Shown: positions 33,957 to 45,670 of the stretch, piece after piece
Numbering within the stretch: the stretch's first letter is position 1
Layout: the number at the start of each line of letters is the position of its first letter
Origin: Metarhizium brunneum
Lineage: Eukaryota; Ascomycota; Sordariomycetes; Hypocreales; Clavicipitaceae
Assembly: GCF_013426205.1 (NCBI RefSeq)
Contig: NC_089422.1
Location: forward strand, 6,537,001 to 6,601,000
Reading direction: 5' to 3'
DNA: 64,000 bases
Position numbers and translations under genes: made by a program
Notes under the pieces: generated by a model
Told to the model about the DNA's origin: nothing
The model's database searches: none
Seen by the model: only the letters and a program-made list of their open reading frames with translations

Positions 33957-36900
33957 CTAATCTTCATCCGATTCGTCATCGTCGTCATATGAACCTTCCG
34001 AGCCTTCATCTTCTTCGTCTTCCTCCTCTTCCTCCTCTTCCTCTTCTTCTTCTTCGCCAGCTTTTAGGCCATAATCGTCATGAAAATAGCTCAATTCATG
34101 GGTCTGCACCTTGTATCCCATATCTTTAAAGGCGGTTTCCATATTCTACAACCTCGTTAGCCCATAAACTATAGTCTGGTGTTCTATTACGTCGCATGCA
34201 CATACCTCAGACATTAACTTGGCGCAAGTAACCACTACATTGCTCTTCCCCGGTTCAAAACAAGGCAAAATAAACTCTTGCATAACACTCTTCATCTCGT
34301 CAACGGTGACATCCCGCACCTGCCGGAGCACGTCTTTGCTCCAATCCTTGGGAAGGCCACGTACGACGCTACGTACGAAATTTTGTTGAGCGGCACTCGG
34401 CATGGTCGCTTGCTCGTCGGCAAACATAACGACGATTTGGCTAATGGTTCCTTCGAGAAGATGCTTATCGATGGGCACTTCGCCGACGGCAATCTTGCGG
34501 ATGGCGTCGCGGGATGCAGAAATGGCCTTGTAGGCGTCTGGGGAGCGATACACGCGATAGGACAGAAGGCCCGATTCGACGTTCCGTGAGAAGTAAGAGC
34601 CGTAGGCATACCCGGCTCCCCGGACAGCGTTCCAGAGAGGTCCTTCCACAGTCTCGAGGTAGCCGATTGCTACCATAATGGCGGGGAACTTGGGATCCGA
34701 GAGGGATGTGATGCTTGGTGCGGTGCTAACCGAGTACGAGCTATCGAGTGTAGTCATGGGCACAATGATGGCGCCGACGGAGCCTGGTTTGCGGCCTTCA
34801 TCATTGAGGAGGTTTACCAACTTGGGAATGGGAACCATGGCTTCTTGGGTCGTTAAAGTTTCTGCGAGGGCGTTCCAGGTGGTGATGGGATTTTGAAGCT
34901 TGGACACATTTGCGGTGACGAGGAAGCGCATGTTTTGAAAGGTAAAAAGCGACTTGCGAATGGTGTTGAACCACTCGATGACCTTCTCTGGCTCACCCTT
35001 GAGGAGCTTCTTGAGGCGCTTCAGATAGACAGCCTTGACCAGGGTGCGCCTGGCTACGGCCAAGGATGTCTTATCCATGTGGATGGCGGTATCGATCTCT
35101 GCAGCCATTCCACGGCCGTCACGCTTAGCTTCAGGAATATCGGCGAGGGCCTTGGTGATGGCAGCCCCAAGACGCTGGGGATCAAAAACGGAGTCAAACA
35201 TCATAGTTCGCAACCAATGGACTGCGGCAGAATACTTATCAGGCTCGACCTGGAAACCAATCATGAAACCGTCTGCATCACCAAGCGAGCGAGCAGATCC
35301 AATGTTATAGCCGATGCTGTCCCGCTCAAGTTCCATAACGACTTGCTCAAAGTCAACTTGCTTGCCATCTCGCAAGATGTGAGTGTTGAAGAAGTTGTCG
35401 CTAAATATGGACAAAAGTGGTTTCAACTCAAATGGTACTTGCGAAGTGCCCAGGTGAATGGTGATGTGAACAAAGTTGGTGGGCACATCCTCGAACTGGA
35501 TGAAGAGTGGTAGTTTACCATCTGTGGCAGAGTCGATGACCTTCTGTGCCTGACCAATCCCCAAACCAATTGATTTGGCCCGTCCTGATCGTGCAGTATC
35601 AGACTCAATAAAATGGATCGATTCTGTGCCAGGGACACTCCACCGATCAATGACCTCGGCCGGGATGGGCTCGTCATTCTTCTTCTTAGCATTCTCAAGG
35701 CGCTTAGCTAACTTTTCTAGTCCCTCTGCCCCGAGCTCTTCTTTCCTCTTGGCGATTCTGGCCTCCTCATCAGCCTTCATTTTCTTGGCTAGTTCATGTG
35801 ACGGTTTGCCGAGGATAGAAATATGGTGGGCGTGAGCCATCCACTTGCTCAAAAAAGCTCGCCATTGCTCGTCTGTCCACTTCTCCAGAACATCGTACTC
35901 ACTAAGAGTCCCAAGCTCTTGAAGTGTCGAGCCGTCTCGCTTACCAAAAAGGTAATCAGTAATGATGTTGGTCGCATAGAACGACTCTGAGGTCTCTGCG
36001 TGGAATTTGACTTGACGCTTCTCTCGCTTGATGCATTCGAGCATGTATTCCATGTCAAGCGGCTTACTGGCAACCTCCTTCAGAAGCTCCATGAGCCGCT
36101 TTTCCACAAACTCGAGCTTTTCCGTTGCGACACCTGTCGGCTGAAGCCATATTACGGAGTTTGGTCGGGCTTCCCACCATTGTGTTACGGAGCTGGCAAG
36201 CTCTTCTTTCTCGACTAGCACGTTCTCCAGGACGGAAACTGACGAGCCGCACAAATATGTGAGCAGAATGTTGAGAGCAGAAGTTTCAATCAGATCGACA
36301 CAGTTGGGCCCGAAGAACCCAATGAGAATCTCGCCAACCGATTCATCCTCCTCAGGAAATTCAGCGGTAGTAACAATCGACTCTTTCAGCGCGGGGGGTT
36401 GGGCGGTATCAAGCCAAGGTCTGCGGGCAAAAATAGGTCAGTGAGAGGCCACTTTTCCATCTTTTGGTCATTGGTTTCACGGTACTTGCCTGTCAAATTT
36501 GGCGTCCAAAGGCGGAATGTCGTCCTTGATGCTCTCCTCAAACTCATCCAAAATTTGCAACAAGTCGACGTGGTCAGTCTCGCCTACGATAACAAGACAT
36601 AGATTACGTGGTTGATACATGTCACGGTGGAATTGGCGAATGCGCTCCGGTGTCAGCACACGCAATGCTTCAGTCATACCACCCGTCTCATAACGAAATC
36701 CCACATTTTCTGGGTATAGCAGACGACGGGCCTTGAGATCCATGATCTCGGGGCTGCGGAATTGGACAGCTTGCATCTCGGAGTAAACCACACCAGCATC
36801 GTTACCCTGGCCGTCAATATGCCAAACCTCGGTGGTGATTGCTTCATCGGTAATTGTAGGTAGGATAATGTGTTCCAGGTAGACGGGAAGAACCTGTGCA

Positions 36901-37247
36901 AATCCTTCCCAGCCTGCTGTCTCAAGGGTGTAAGCGGTATGGTCTGTTGCGGTCCAAGCATTTGTACCCGAGTATGCGCGAGAGGACAGCTTGTCCAGAA
37001 GGCCCTTGAACTGGTAGCTCTTGGAACCCATAAACACCAGATGCTCCAGAGTATGCGGAGCACCAGAGTCATCGAAAATCTCGGTGGCCAAGGTGAAGTA
37101 TCCATTAATCTTGGGGCCTTGTCGATCGGCAACGACGACCTGCATGCCGCTTCGCTCCGACACATACTGGGTGATTGTGCATGGAGCATAGTCGGTCTTG
37201 AAGCTTTGAACCTTGCGGAACAAAGACTGCCGCGTTGTTGAAGGCAT
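33957..37247 (-). CDS. SDD3: M16 zinc metalloprotease, YOL098C/Sdd3 family
   Basis: Putative cytosolic insulinase-type (M16) metalloprotease of the fungal family that includes S. cerevisiae YOL098C; substrates are unknown. Exons are 37247-36490, 36420-34206 and 34145-33957, giving 1053 aa. Intron 1 (36489-36421, 69 bp) has a GC donor (AG|GCAAGT) and joins DAKFDR to PWLDTAQPP; intron 2 is 60 bp and GT-AG. The zinc motif HTLEH is at 65-69 followed by LVFMGSKSYQFKGLLDKL; VVYSEMQAVQ holds the third ligand region. The C-terminal half keeps GYLETVEGPLWNAVRGAGYAYG. The start ATG 37247 follows an in-frame stretch lacking another ATG. The protein ends in a striking poly-Glu/Asp tail, coded by a (GAA/GAG) tract at about 34010-34055. 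Confidence 0.94.
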
Positions 37248-38309
37248 GGCGATGTGTACTGAGACAGAAACCAACTATCGACAGAGCCTTGGGGTGTTAG
37301 TAGATGCTTAGGCAAAGTTTGTCTGGTGATGTCTAGGGTGGCTCAGCACTGCTGGGTCTTTCAACTCAAACAGCATTTGAGCAAGAGTTGGAGAGTTGAC
37401 AAAAACTATAACGGAACAAGAAGTATTTTCAAGAGAATGAAAGGCTATGATGAGGGACCGTTGGGCTGAGGTCAGGGGCGAGCGAAAAGAAAGCAAGTGA
37501 TAAGCCATGACGTGGTTCGTCAGACTGAGTCAAGGAAGAAACTTTGAGGAGGGATGCTAGTTAACCAACTCACCACTCGACACACAGAATATAACTAGTG
37601 GATGGATATATTGCGAAGAAGGCCCACCCTTGGAGGCGAGAAGTTGTTTTTGTCACTGGATAATTTTTAGAAAGCCCAATTGCAAGGAGTTGGGTTTCGT
37701 TTGCGTCTGGAAAAGAGGCTTGAACTACCCCGCGGCTGGCTGCCTTGACGTTTTTCGAGCGGGTAGACACAAGACCAAAGCACTCAACCAACAAGATGCA
37801 GGGAGTAGAGCGGACGTCGGAGTTGGAGAAAAACGGACGGACCTCGACAATAACCAGCTCAACAGAAAGGAGGGTGTCAATGAGTCGTCAGGTGATGATT
37901 CCAGCCTGCAGATGGCTCAGGAAGCAACTACTCCCTAGACGATTCATGGACACCCCATTGTGCTGCAAGCCTGGTCGAGGCAGGCTGTGGGACGGTGGGG
38001 TTCAGCTGGCACGGCGCAGACTACCCGGCACATGTGCACCTTCCAACTTTCTCCAGAGGGCCTAGTCGCCTCACCACCGAGCTTCCAAGGTTGCCAGCTT
38101 GCACCTGCCGCCGACTGTACCTGGATACACATCCGCTACCCATCGCACTAGCTTCATGCCGTACCAAACATCTCCATCACCATGATACAGCGTCATTAGT
38201 TCCTTCTATTTCTCCTACACCCTTCCGACGATTGCATAACTCTGCTTCCCAGCTCTGGGCTCCTGAGGTAGAGAACATTCGCGACCGGCATAAACACCCT
38301 CCATCAGCC
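37248..38309. promoter_or_regulatory. Divergent SDD3/ZW10 promoter region
   Basis: About 1.06 kb between two outward-facing starts. Open frames here are short and without domains. The last 150 bp before the ZW10 ATG are pyrimidine-rich, as expected for a fungal leader. No TATA box stands out. Confidence 0.5.
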
Positions 38310-41073
38310 ATGGCGGCGGCGGCTGAGCCACGACAATTTGGCGATGCTATTGTCGCCTTCTCTCTAGAACGGGTATTCCCCGAGGATGACACGTCTCTGC
38401 TACCCGTATCCGACATAGATCTCGAGCCTGCCATCCGCGCTCTAACTGGGGCTAAGGCCGACCTCGAAGTGTGCATTATCTATCACGCAGACGCAATGTG
38501 TACTATCTAACACGCTAGCAGACCGAAATACATACTATCAACGAGGAGACCAGAGATGATGTCAGTTCATGGGTGCAGAATGCCAAGACGCTGCAGGAAG
38601 ACATTATTCGATCCAAGACCATTGCCAACGACATCATACGACAATCGGAGGCACCCGACGTGTCAGGAGAGGCAATTGAGGATGCCGAGGATAAGGCTCA
38701 ATTTCTCAATCGTGAACTCCAATACAGCCGGCAGCTCCACGAGGTATTGAACAATATCAAAACGGCAAATCAGCTGCTGGGTCAGGTTGACACTGCAAGG
38801 AGTGAACGACGTGTCGTCGACTCCCTACATCTTCTTGAACGTGCGTCCATTTTCTGCCATGTTTACGTGTTGAGTGAGATACTGGTGAATATGATGCTAA
38901 GATGGTGCAGAATCTTGGACTGCCATCGACCGAATCGGTGTTAGCAAGTCCTGTAGGATTCTCAGACGCCTGGACCATCGAGCCTTCGAGCTCAAGTCGA
39001 GTGTTCATGAAGTATTCAATAATGTTTGGAAGGAATTGATTCAGTTTAATGTGGAGGAGAGAAGGGTGTCTATTCGTGAATCCCTACCTGGTACGTATCG
39101 ACAAGCATACAATCATCTTTTCGTCGCCTTTCTTTGTTTTAACAGACCACAGAGGGCGGCATGACCCTGTCGGATGCAGTCATTGGTCTGAAAGCATACA
39201 AAGAGACGGATGAGCGTATGGAACAGCTCTGGCGAAACCTTGACGGATCTCTTATTTCTCCTCGAATGGACAAGACCAAACAACCCGCGCCTTCTGTTGC
39301 AGCCAAAGGGGACGAACTCAGCCTTACAGGAAGCAGTGACGGATCTGTGGCTGCGTTACTTTCGGATTTAGAGCTGGTCCTGGTTTTCGTTGCGAAAAAA
39401 GTGCCAATGGAGTTACTCGACAGTCTAGTCAACTTCATGATGCCTGATCTCATACCTCGGTTAATCCAGCAATGGCTCAACCCAGCAGTCCCGTCATCCC
39501 TGTCCGAGATTCCTATGTTTCAGAGTATTATTCAAGTCGCCCGAACATTCTGCACCGCTTTAGAGACAAATGGTTATACCGGCTTCGATGAGCTAAAGGA
39601 GTGGGTTTCCAAATCGCACATGACGTGGTTAGGACGATGCCGGGAATCTGCACTGGATAAGATTCGAACCAAGCTCTCCAATGGAATCGGCAAGCCTAAG
39701 CAAGTGGAAAAGATCGAGAAACACATGGTCACTGTGGCCGAGGGCAAAGAACTGGCTACGACTGGCGCCGGCGCCGCAGCAGATACGAATGACTGGGGTG
39801 CTGCCTGGGACGATGCATGGAATGATCAGACACAGGAGCCTGAACCACCCACACGGGCTAAAGAAGACGACGGCGCTGACGCGTGGGGCTGGGAGGATGA
39901 CGACTCCCCCCAGCAGGCGGCTGGAGACGCGAAGGAGTCTGAGGTCGAAGACGATGCTGGAGCAGATGCTTGGGGCTGGGGTGATGAGGAAACATCTGCG
40001 GAGCCAGAAGTCTCGAAACCCTCACCAAAGAAGCAAAAGATGGAATCCTCACCAGAGAAGACGAGAGAGCTTGTTCTCAAGGAGACTTACTATATTTCGT
40101 GCATGCCAGAGCCCGTTTTGGGGCTGATAATGACAGTTCTCGAGGACGGCGCGGCCTTGACAGCGGACGGAGAGAAGTATCAACTAGTGGCGTCTACGGC
40201 TCCGGGCCTCTTCAGTTTGCCGACATTTGCATTGGCGTTATTCAGAGCCATCTCGCCCTACTACTACTCCCTCAATGTGGGCGGCAACATGTAGGGTACA
40301 AAACATAACTATGGCTATGATATTTTACTAATACTCGCAGGTATCTGTATAACGATGCCATGTATATTGCAGAACAGCTTACGAAGTTCTCCGAGGCTTG
40401 GAAAAAACGAGAGGACCTTGCACCACGAGCGCGAAACATGCTACGTCTTGAGAATGACATCAAGACGCTCCAAAATTTTGCCAACAGAAGCTACGCGAGT
40501 GAGATGAGTATTCAGAGAACAGTCCTACAGGACTTGGTTGGAAGTTCCCAGAGCATCATTCTCCAAGATGAACCAGAAGCAGCAATCGAATCTGGAATGG
40601 CACGCATCCGATACATGGCCACAACTTGGGAGAATATCCTGGCGCGATCAGTTTGGTCTCAAGCCATCGGCTCTCTTGTGGACGCACTCGCCAATCGCAT
40701 AATCACAGACGTGCTAGACATGCCGTCTATAGGACAGGACGAAGCGTATAACATTGCTAACCTCATTGCTACGACGACATCGCTCGACGACTTGTTTCTC
40801 CCGAGCAAACTGAAAGGCACGGAACCAACTCGAAACGAAGCGGCCACCACAGATCAATATGCGCCTAATTGGCCGCGGTTAAAGTATCTTGGCGAAGTGT
40901 TGCAGAGCGATCTCAACGGCATAAGGGCCCTGTGGTGCGAGCAAAAGCTGAGCTACTATTTTACGGTGGATGAGATTGTGGATTTGATCAAGGCCAGTTT
41001 CGAAGAGAACCCTCGAACCAGGCAAACCATCAAGGAGATCCAAAACACACAATACCCCGCCGTTGATTTATGA
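38310..41073 (+). CDS. zw10: Zw10/Dsl1 family vesicle-tether / kinetochore protein
   Basis: Homologue of ZW10/Dsl1, a subunit of the ER tether that captures Golgi-derived COPI vesicles (and, in animals, of the kinetochore RZZ complex). Exons are 38310-38468, 38522-38840, 38911-39090, 39153-40290 and 40341-41073, giving 842 aa; introns are 50-70 bp. The first donor (GTGTGC) is weak. At intron 3 the acceptor after CCACAG is needed to give SLPEGGMTLSDAVIGLKAYKE, the family motif. The N-terminus is helical (EEIHT-like coiled region, SWVQNAKTLQEDI). Residues about 430-500 are acidic and disordered with seven tryptophans in DWGAAWDDAW and two DAWGW copies, like the coatomer-binding lasso of yeast Dsl1. 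The C-terminal part (YLYNDAMYIAEQL to NTQYPAVDL) is the conserved alpha-helical domain. Confidence 0.92.
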
Positions 41074-44000
41074 GGCATGAAGATTTACAGTAGATTAATT
41101 CATAGCGTTGCCGATGCCCCTAACTTTGTTGCAACAATCTACTCATTTTCAATCATTGTCTCGCCCAACGAGAGAGGTCTTTCTATATTACGCGCTCATT
41201 GCATGAATGTATCCGATGTGCTACACAGTTGAGTACAAAAAAAAAAAACCAACAACCACCGAAATCACCTGCACAACACATCCAAGCTACCAGACTATCA
41301 ATTCCCCGCGTTTTTCGCGTGTCAGAACCCCAGCCGCATGCACTGTTGTACATGTACACCCTCAACGCTCCTCATACCCAGTTCCTCCAAATCCCCAAGC
41401 CATGGTCAGCCGTCGGTAGTTTGAACGCATGTCCGTTCCCTGATTCGGCTCTGTCCTGAGAAGGGCCAAAAAAAAAAACCGGCATCGGCCCAACGGACCC
41501 ACGCCGAGCTGTCAAAAGAAGAAAGCGCAGAGCCTGACAAAACGTTCCCCAGATTCGGGTACGGACACCCCGGCCAGCGGACAGGGGACTGCAGGCGAAG
41601 GGGGGGGACTATACATGAACAGAATTCTGTTTGGTTTTTGAAGCCCTCTTCTTTGATCCAGAGGCACTGTCTGTATTGGGCTTCATTGCACAGGGTTGAT
41701 ATATGACTCGTGGGGCTGGGGAAGGATGCGGACGGTCAACGGAATAGGGGTGGCCGAGAGATAGATGGTACATGTTGACCGATCGAGGGGCTGGGGAGGG
41801 GCGCAAAATATGAAAATTGACGACGGATGGAATTTTGGGGAAAGTTGCATTGGGCACTTGCAGGGCGTGGGAGGGAATAAAAAAACGCAAAAGTTTAGAG
41901 CTGGACGGGTGGTGGTGTTTTTTGTTTCTGCTGTGAGACTCTTGGTGACTTATGGGTCTTGTGTGGTGTTACGTAGCGCCTGGCGGGACAGTGCGGGTTT
42001 CTGTTTCTGCTTCTATTTCTGTTTGTGTTCCTGTTTCCTAGTTTGACAAGAAAGAAAAGAAGAGGAAAAGCTATTTTTGACAGAAACGACCGGGAAGCGA
42101 GTTGAATCCGGTATTGCGCTTGCTTTTTTAGCCATGTGTCGGTTCAATGTAGTCATGACACCTGCTTCGGCTACGCCGTTGGGGCGGCACCAATCGACGG
42201 TCAATGTTATAGATGGACGAGGGTGTTGGGCAATTGGGTAGAGGGATGGGAATCGGGTGAGACAATGGCGTCTGGGAAAGGTCAACTGCTTCTCGGCCGC
42301 TTCGTCTAGATACTACTCGCTGCCTGGGGAGGCGAAGCACGATTGCGGTGGTTCTTGGCCAAAGGCCTCCCGATGCGACGGCCAGGCGACGAGCTGCACG
42401 CCGCGGTGTCGTGGAGGTATGGGGACTCGCAGATTATGCGTCAATGGCGCGAGATGGTGTAGATTTGTTGCAGTCGGGGTTAGTGGGTGAGCGCGCTGTA
42501 CCAAGGACCAGACAAGAAATGTGAGGGAGGCTTTGCCGTATACTAACTACTCTGTTTCATTGGTGCATGGTCGCGATGCCCGCCGACTGTGCGATACCAG
42601 GCGAGCAGTTGGGCTTCCGGTAGGCGCTGGGGCTTGAGTACTGTGAAGATGGGTTTCGCCTTGACGATATTTGCACTGGTGGTTTGGTGGTGCCGCTCAT
42701 GTATTGCGGGATGCAGGGCGCAACTCACTCTCGGTACATGTTCACTCGTACGCACGCTCGAAACAATGAATGAGACTTTTTGCAATGGAACGGCCCTGAA
42801 AAGGCATTGCCTTTGGGGAAACCAGGGCACGAACACTACTCGGGTTTTTACTGAGCCAAAAGCGGCGGCGGCATCTTCGTCAACACCAGGAGAATAGGCG
42901 AAATGGACGCACAAACATGGCGCTTACCAGGCCAGATGAGCACTTGGATGGCTTCCTACATGTGTATCAAGCCAAAAGTTCATGTCTCACGTTACAGCGG
43001 CAAGGGCAGGATTCCATCTCGCTCTACAATCCGCCACGATACACCAGAATTACGTCTATTTACATGGTGACAACGCACGACTCTCTGCTTGGCAGCAAGT
43101 GCGTCGGCACGACAACCTCCATCATCAGCCATCATCAGCCCGTCACCAAAAACACGGACCAGACGCAAGCCATGACAGATAACTCTATTTGAACCACACA
43201 CGTCACAGGTCTCACTCAGTATCATGCCTGTCACCGCAGGGCCTCGGGCTGAAAATTCCAGTGGCTCGACGCCATCGCCAGGCAGCACAGCCAAGGATCC
43301 TCCAGCGCAGCATCATCATGAGGCTACTGCAGCCAAGGCCCGATCACCAGCTCACATGCCTGCAGGCCGGTGCATCTAGCAAAAGACACCTGGCAGCTTG
43401 CATGGCCTAGCCAACAGAAGGCCCCCGAACGCCACCGAGGCACAGCACAATGCAGAGAGGGCGAGATGCTGGAGCCTGGATGTCTTCCACCCCCTTTGGC
43501 CGCTCTGTTCTCATTTTGACCCCGCGAAACGACAGCTCGTGTGCGTCTGGAACAACATGACCGCGAGAAGGGAGGGGTCCAGGCAGGCGGCGCATATCCC
43601 AGAGCTCCAGTGTTGACGTGATACAAAATCCGATTAAAACGATTGAGGGATACACAAGAGGCCCAATGTGTCTTGCCCGGATATACGTGCCTCTCATGCA
43701 AAAATCGATACGTGAGCTTTTCAGCTTCTGCCAAGGTTCCTTTCCAACGCTCACAAATCATCCGCATCGGCAGTAGTGTTGCAAAACTTGTGTCAGCAAT
43801 GCGCCGCCTGTTGTCTGGCTCTTCAATATCTTGGAAACCCTGGCGGTCGTTGTATTAGGCCACCGGGCCTACAGGTGACAAGGATGGTGCGGTCTGCATA
43901 CGCTGTGCGGTGCTGTTTGTTGTCAACCCGTCAAAACCATGGCAGAGAGGGTTAGGATAGTCTTGCCATGTCCCCGCGCAGACCAGAACTGATCACAAAG

Positions 44001-44535
44001 ATGAGTTTCGGCTAACTCAAAGCAAGCCAGCCAGCAAAACGGGTCAGCAGCCCAGGCCTTTGTTTGGCTAACTCAGCACTTATTGTCCAGCCTTCTGATG
44101 ACTTTGACCACCTGCCGTGACGAAAGTCTATACCGCGTGATGTTTGCTTATCAAGCATCCTTCTTTGTGCCGTGTAGGAGGGGGCCAACACCCGTCCCGA
44201 CCGCGGAATGAGGCCTGCCTGTCTGCAAAGACCATGTCTGTTCTTTCCGGACACTGCAAACCATGGCGTTGGCGCTTGTGGCCCTATTTCCGTTTTAGAA
44301 GCCGGTGTAAGTACGGACTACTCAACAGGGGCATCCGTCTGAACGAGTCGAACCGGTCAGTGTCGACGTCAGGTGGCATATAGAAAAAAAGCAAAGACGG
44401 ATCGACGGCAAAGCTGCGTTTGGCGGTGGGCACGGCATCCATTCACCGGAATTGGATATCGGACACAGATTTTTCATCCTGGCTGGCCCCTATTTGGTTC
44501 AGCCTGCAGCTTGTCCGACGCAACTGATGCGTGCT

Positions 44536-44567
44536 TGTATGTATGTATGTATGTATGTATATGTGTG
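44536..44567. repeat. (TATG)n microsatellite
   Basis: About six TATG units followed by a short TATATGTGTG run; simple tetranucleotide repeat in non-coding DNA. Confidence 0.95.
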
Positions 44568-45637
44568 ATGGTGAGGCTGTCCACACACCAGAAGACGCCC
44601 CAAAAGCCTGACCTAGATTGTGAATAACACCCAGATACGGTGATGAGAGTACGGCCGCAATCCCAATCTTCATCTCTTGAAGGCATTGCCTTGACTAGAG
44701 GCCCCGCCCACCATCTCTGATGGCTGAGATGCAGTCATATTTTGCCTCGGCGAAACACGTTGAACAGACAGCCCTTCAGCCTTGGCTTTGCGGTCGCCAA
44801 TCGACATGGAGTCGACAAAGGGCCCAATAGGGTTCAGCTGCAACCTCGCGCAGCAAACGACGTAATGATACCCACAACTAAACTCGGCCCCGGCTAAAGG
44901 TGGAAATTTTTGTCTGTCGCGAAGCATCGAGGCTGAAAAAGGGTCAATGTGTGCTCCTTCATCATGGTCCCATGGTCGTCCCATGATGTGCCTCTTGTCT
45001 GCCGCGGCATGTTACACAAAGGGTGCAAAACCGTCCAAGGACCGCACAGGCCATGGCCCGGAATAGTCAGGCTATCAGGTAAACCGACTGCCTACACCTA
45101 GGTATGGCACGCCTGAGGATGCGACGCAAGCTAGCAGGCAGCTCAGCATCCAAGACTGAACTGAATGATTTGATCTCTGTCTCACGCCCCCTCCTCCAAC
45201 GTGCACAATCTAACATGTACAACCGTCGTGAGCGGGAGTTCCCTTGCCATCCCAGCAGCTCTGGCCCTTGACGGCGAGGGTGTGTTGAGGCGTGGTTGTG
45301 ACGAGTCAAATATGCAAGACGGCACGTGGGGTGTTTGCACTGCGCTGAGGCACAGAAAACAAACACACAGGCAGCTACCGCAAACAAAGAAGAGCCGACG
45401 CATGCTAGGCACAGACGATTTCTGGCCATGATGCCGCAAAGTTGCAAAGGGCTCTCGGCTGTGGCGCATGATGCGCACGTAATTCCGAGTGAATTGACTT
45501 TGAGTGAATGGGTTGGGGGACCGCGTTGCAACGAGGCGGCCAACGCTGCAGCTGGACAAAAAGGTCACCGTCGAGATGCATTGGCCTCGGCATCAGCGGT
45601 TGTCACTTTTTCGCTCGTCTTGTCCTCGCTCGTCTTG

Positions 45638-45670
45638 TTCTTCTTCTTCTTCCTCCTCCTCCTCCTCCTC
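45638..45670. repeat. (TTC)n(CTC)n trinucleotide tract
   Basis: A homopyrimidine stretch of TTC units passing into CTC units, 33 bp, in non-coding DNA. Confidence 0.95.

Noticed and set aside
37248..37274. N-terminal extension of the SDD3 frame (VSVSVHIA...)
   Set aside because: The frame is open but there is no ATG; the first in-frame ATG is 37247 and matches the expected family start.
39658..39675. GATTCGAACC, a tRNA B-box-like word on the opposite strand
   Set aside because: It lies within conserved ZW10 coding sequence and has no A box or acceptor stem at the right distance. No tRNA, 5S or other rRNA gene was recognised in the window.
43121..43150. Repeated CATCATCAGC words, considered as part of a repeat array
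   Set aside because: Only two adjacent copies of a simple trinucleotide-like word; no spacers or array structure, and CRISPR arrays are not expected in a fungal nuclear genome.
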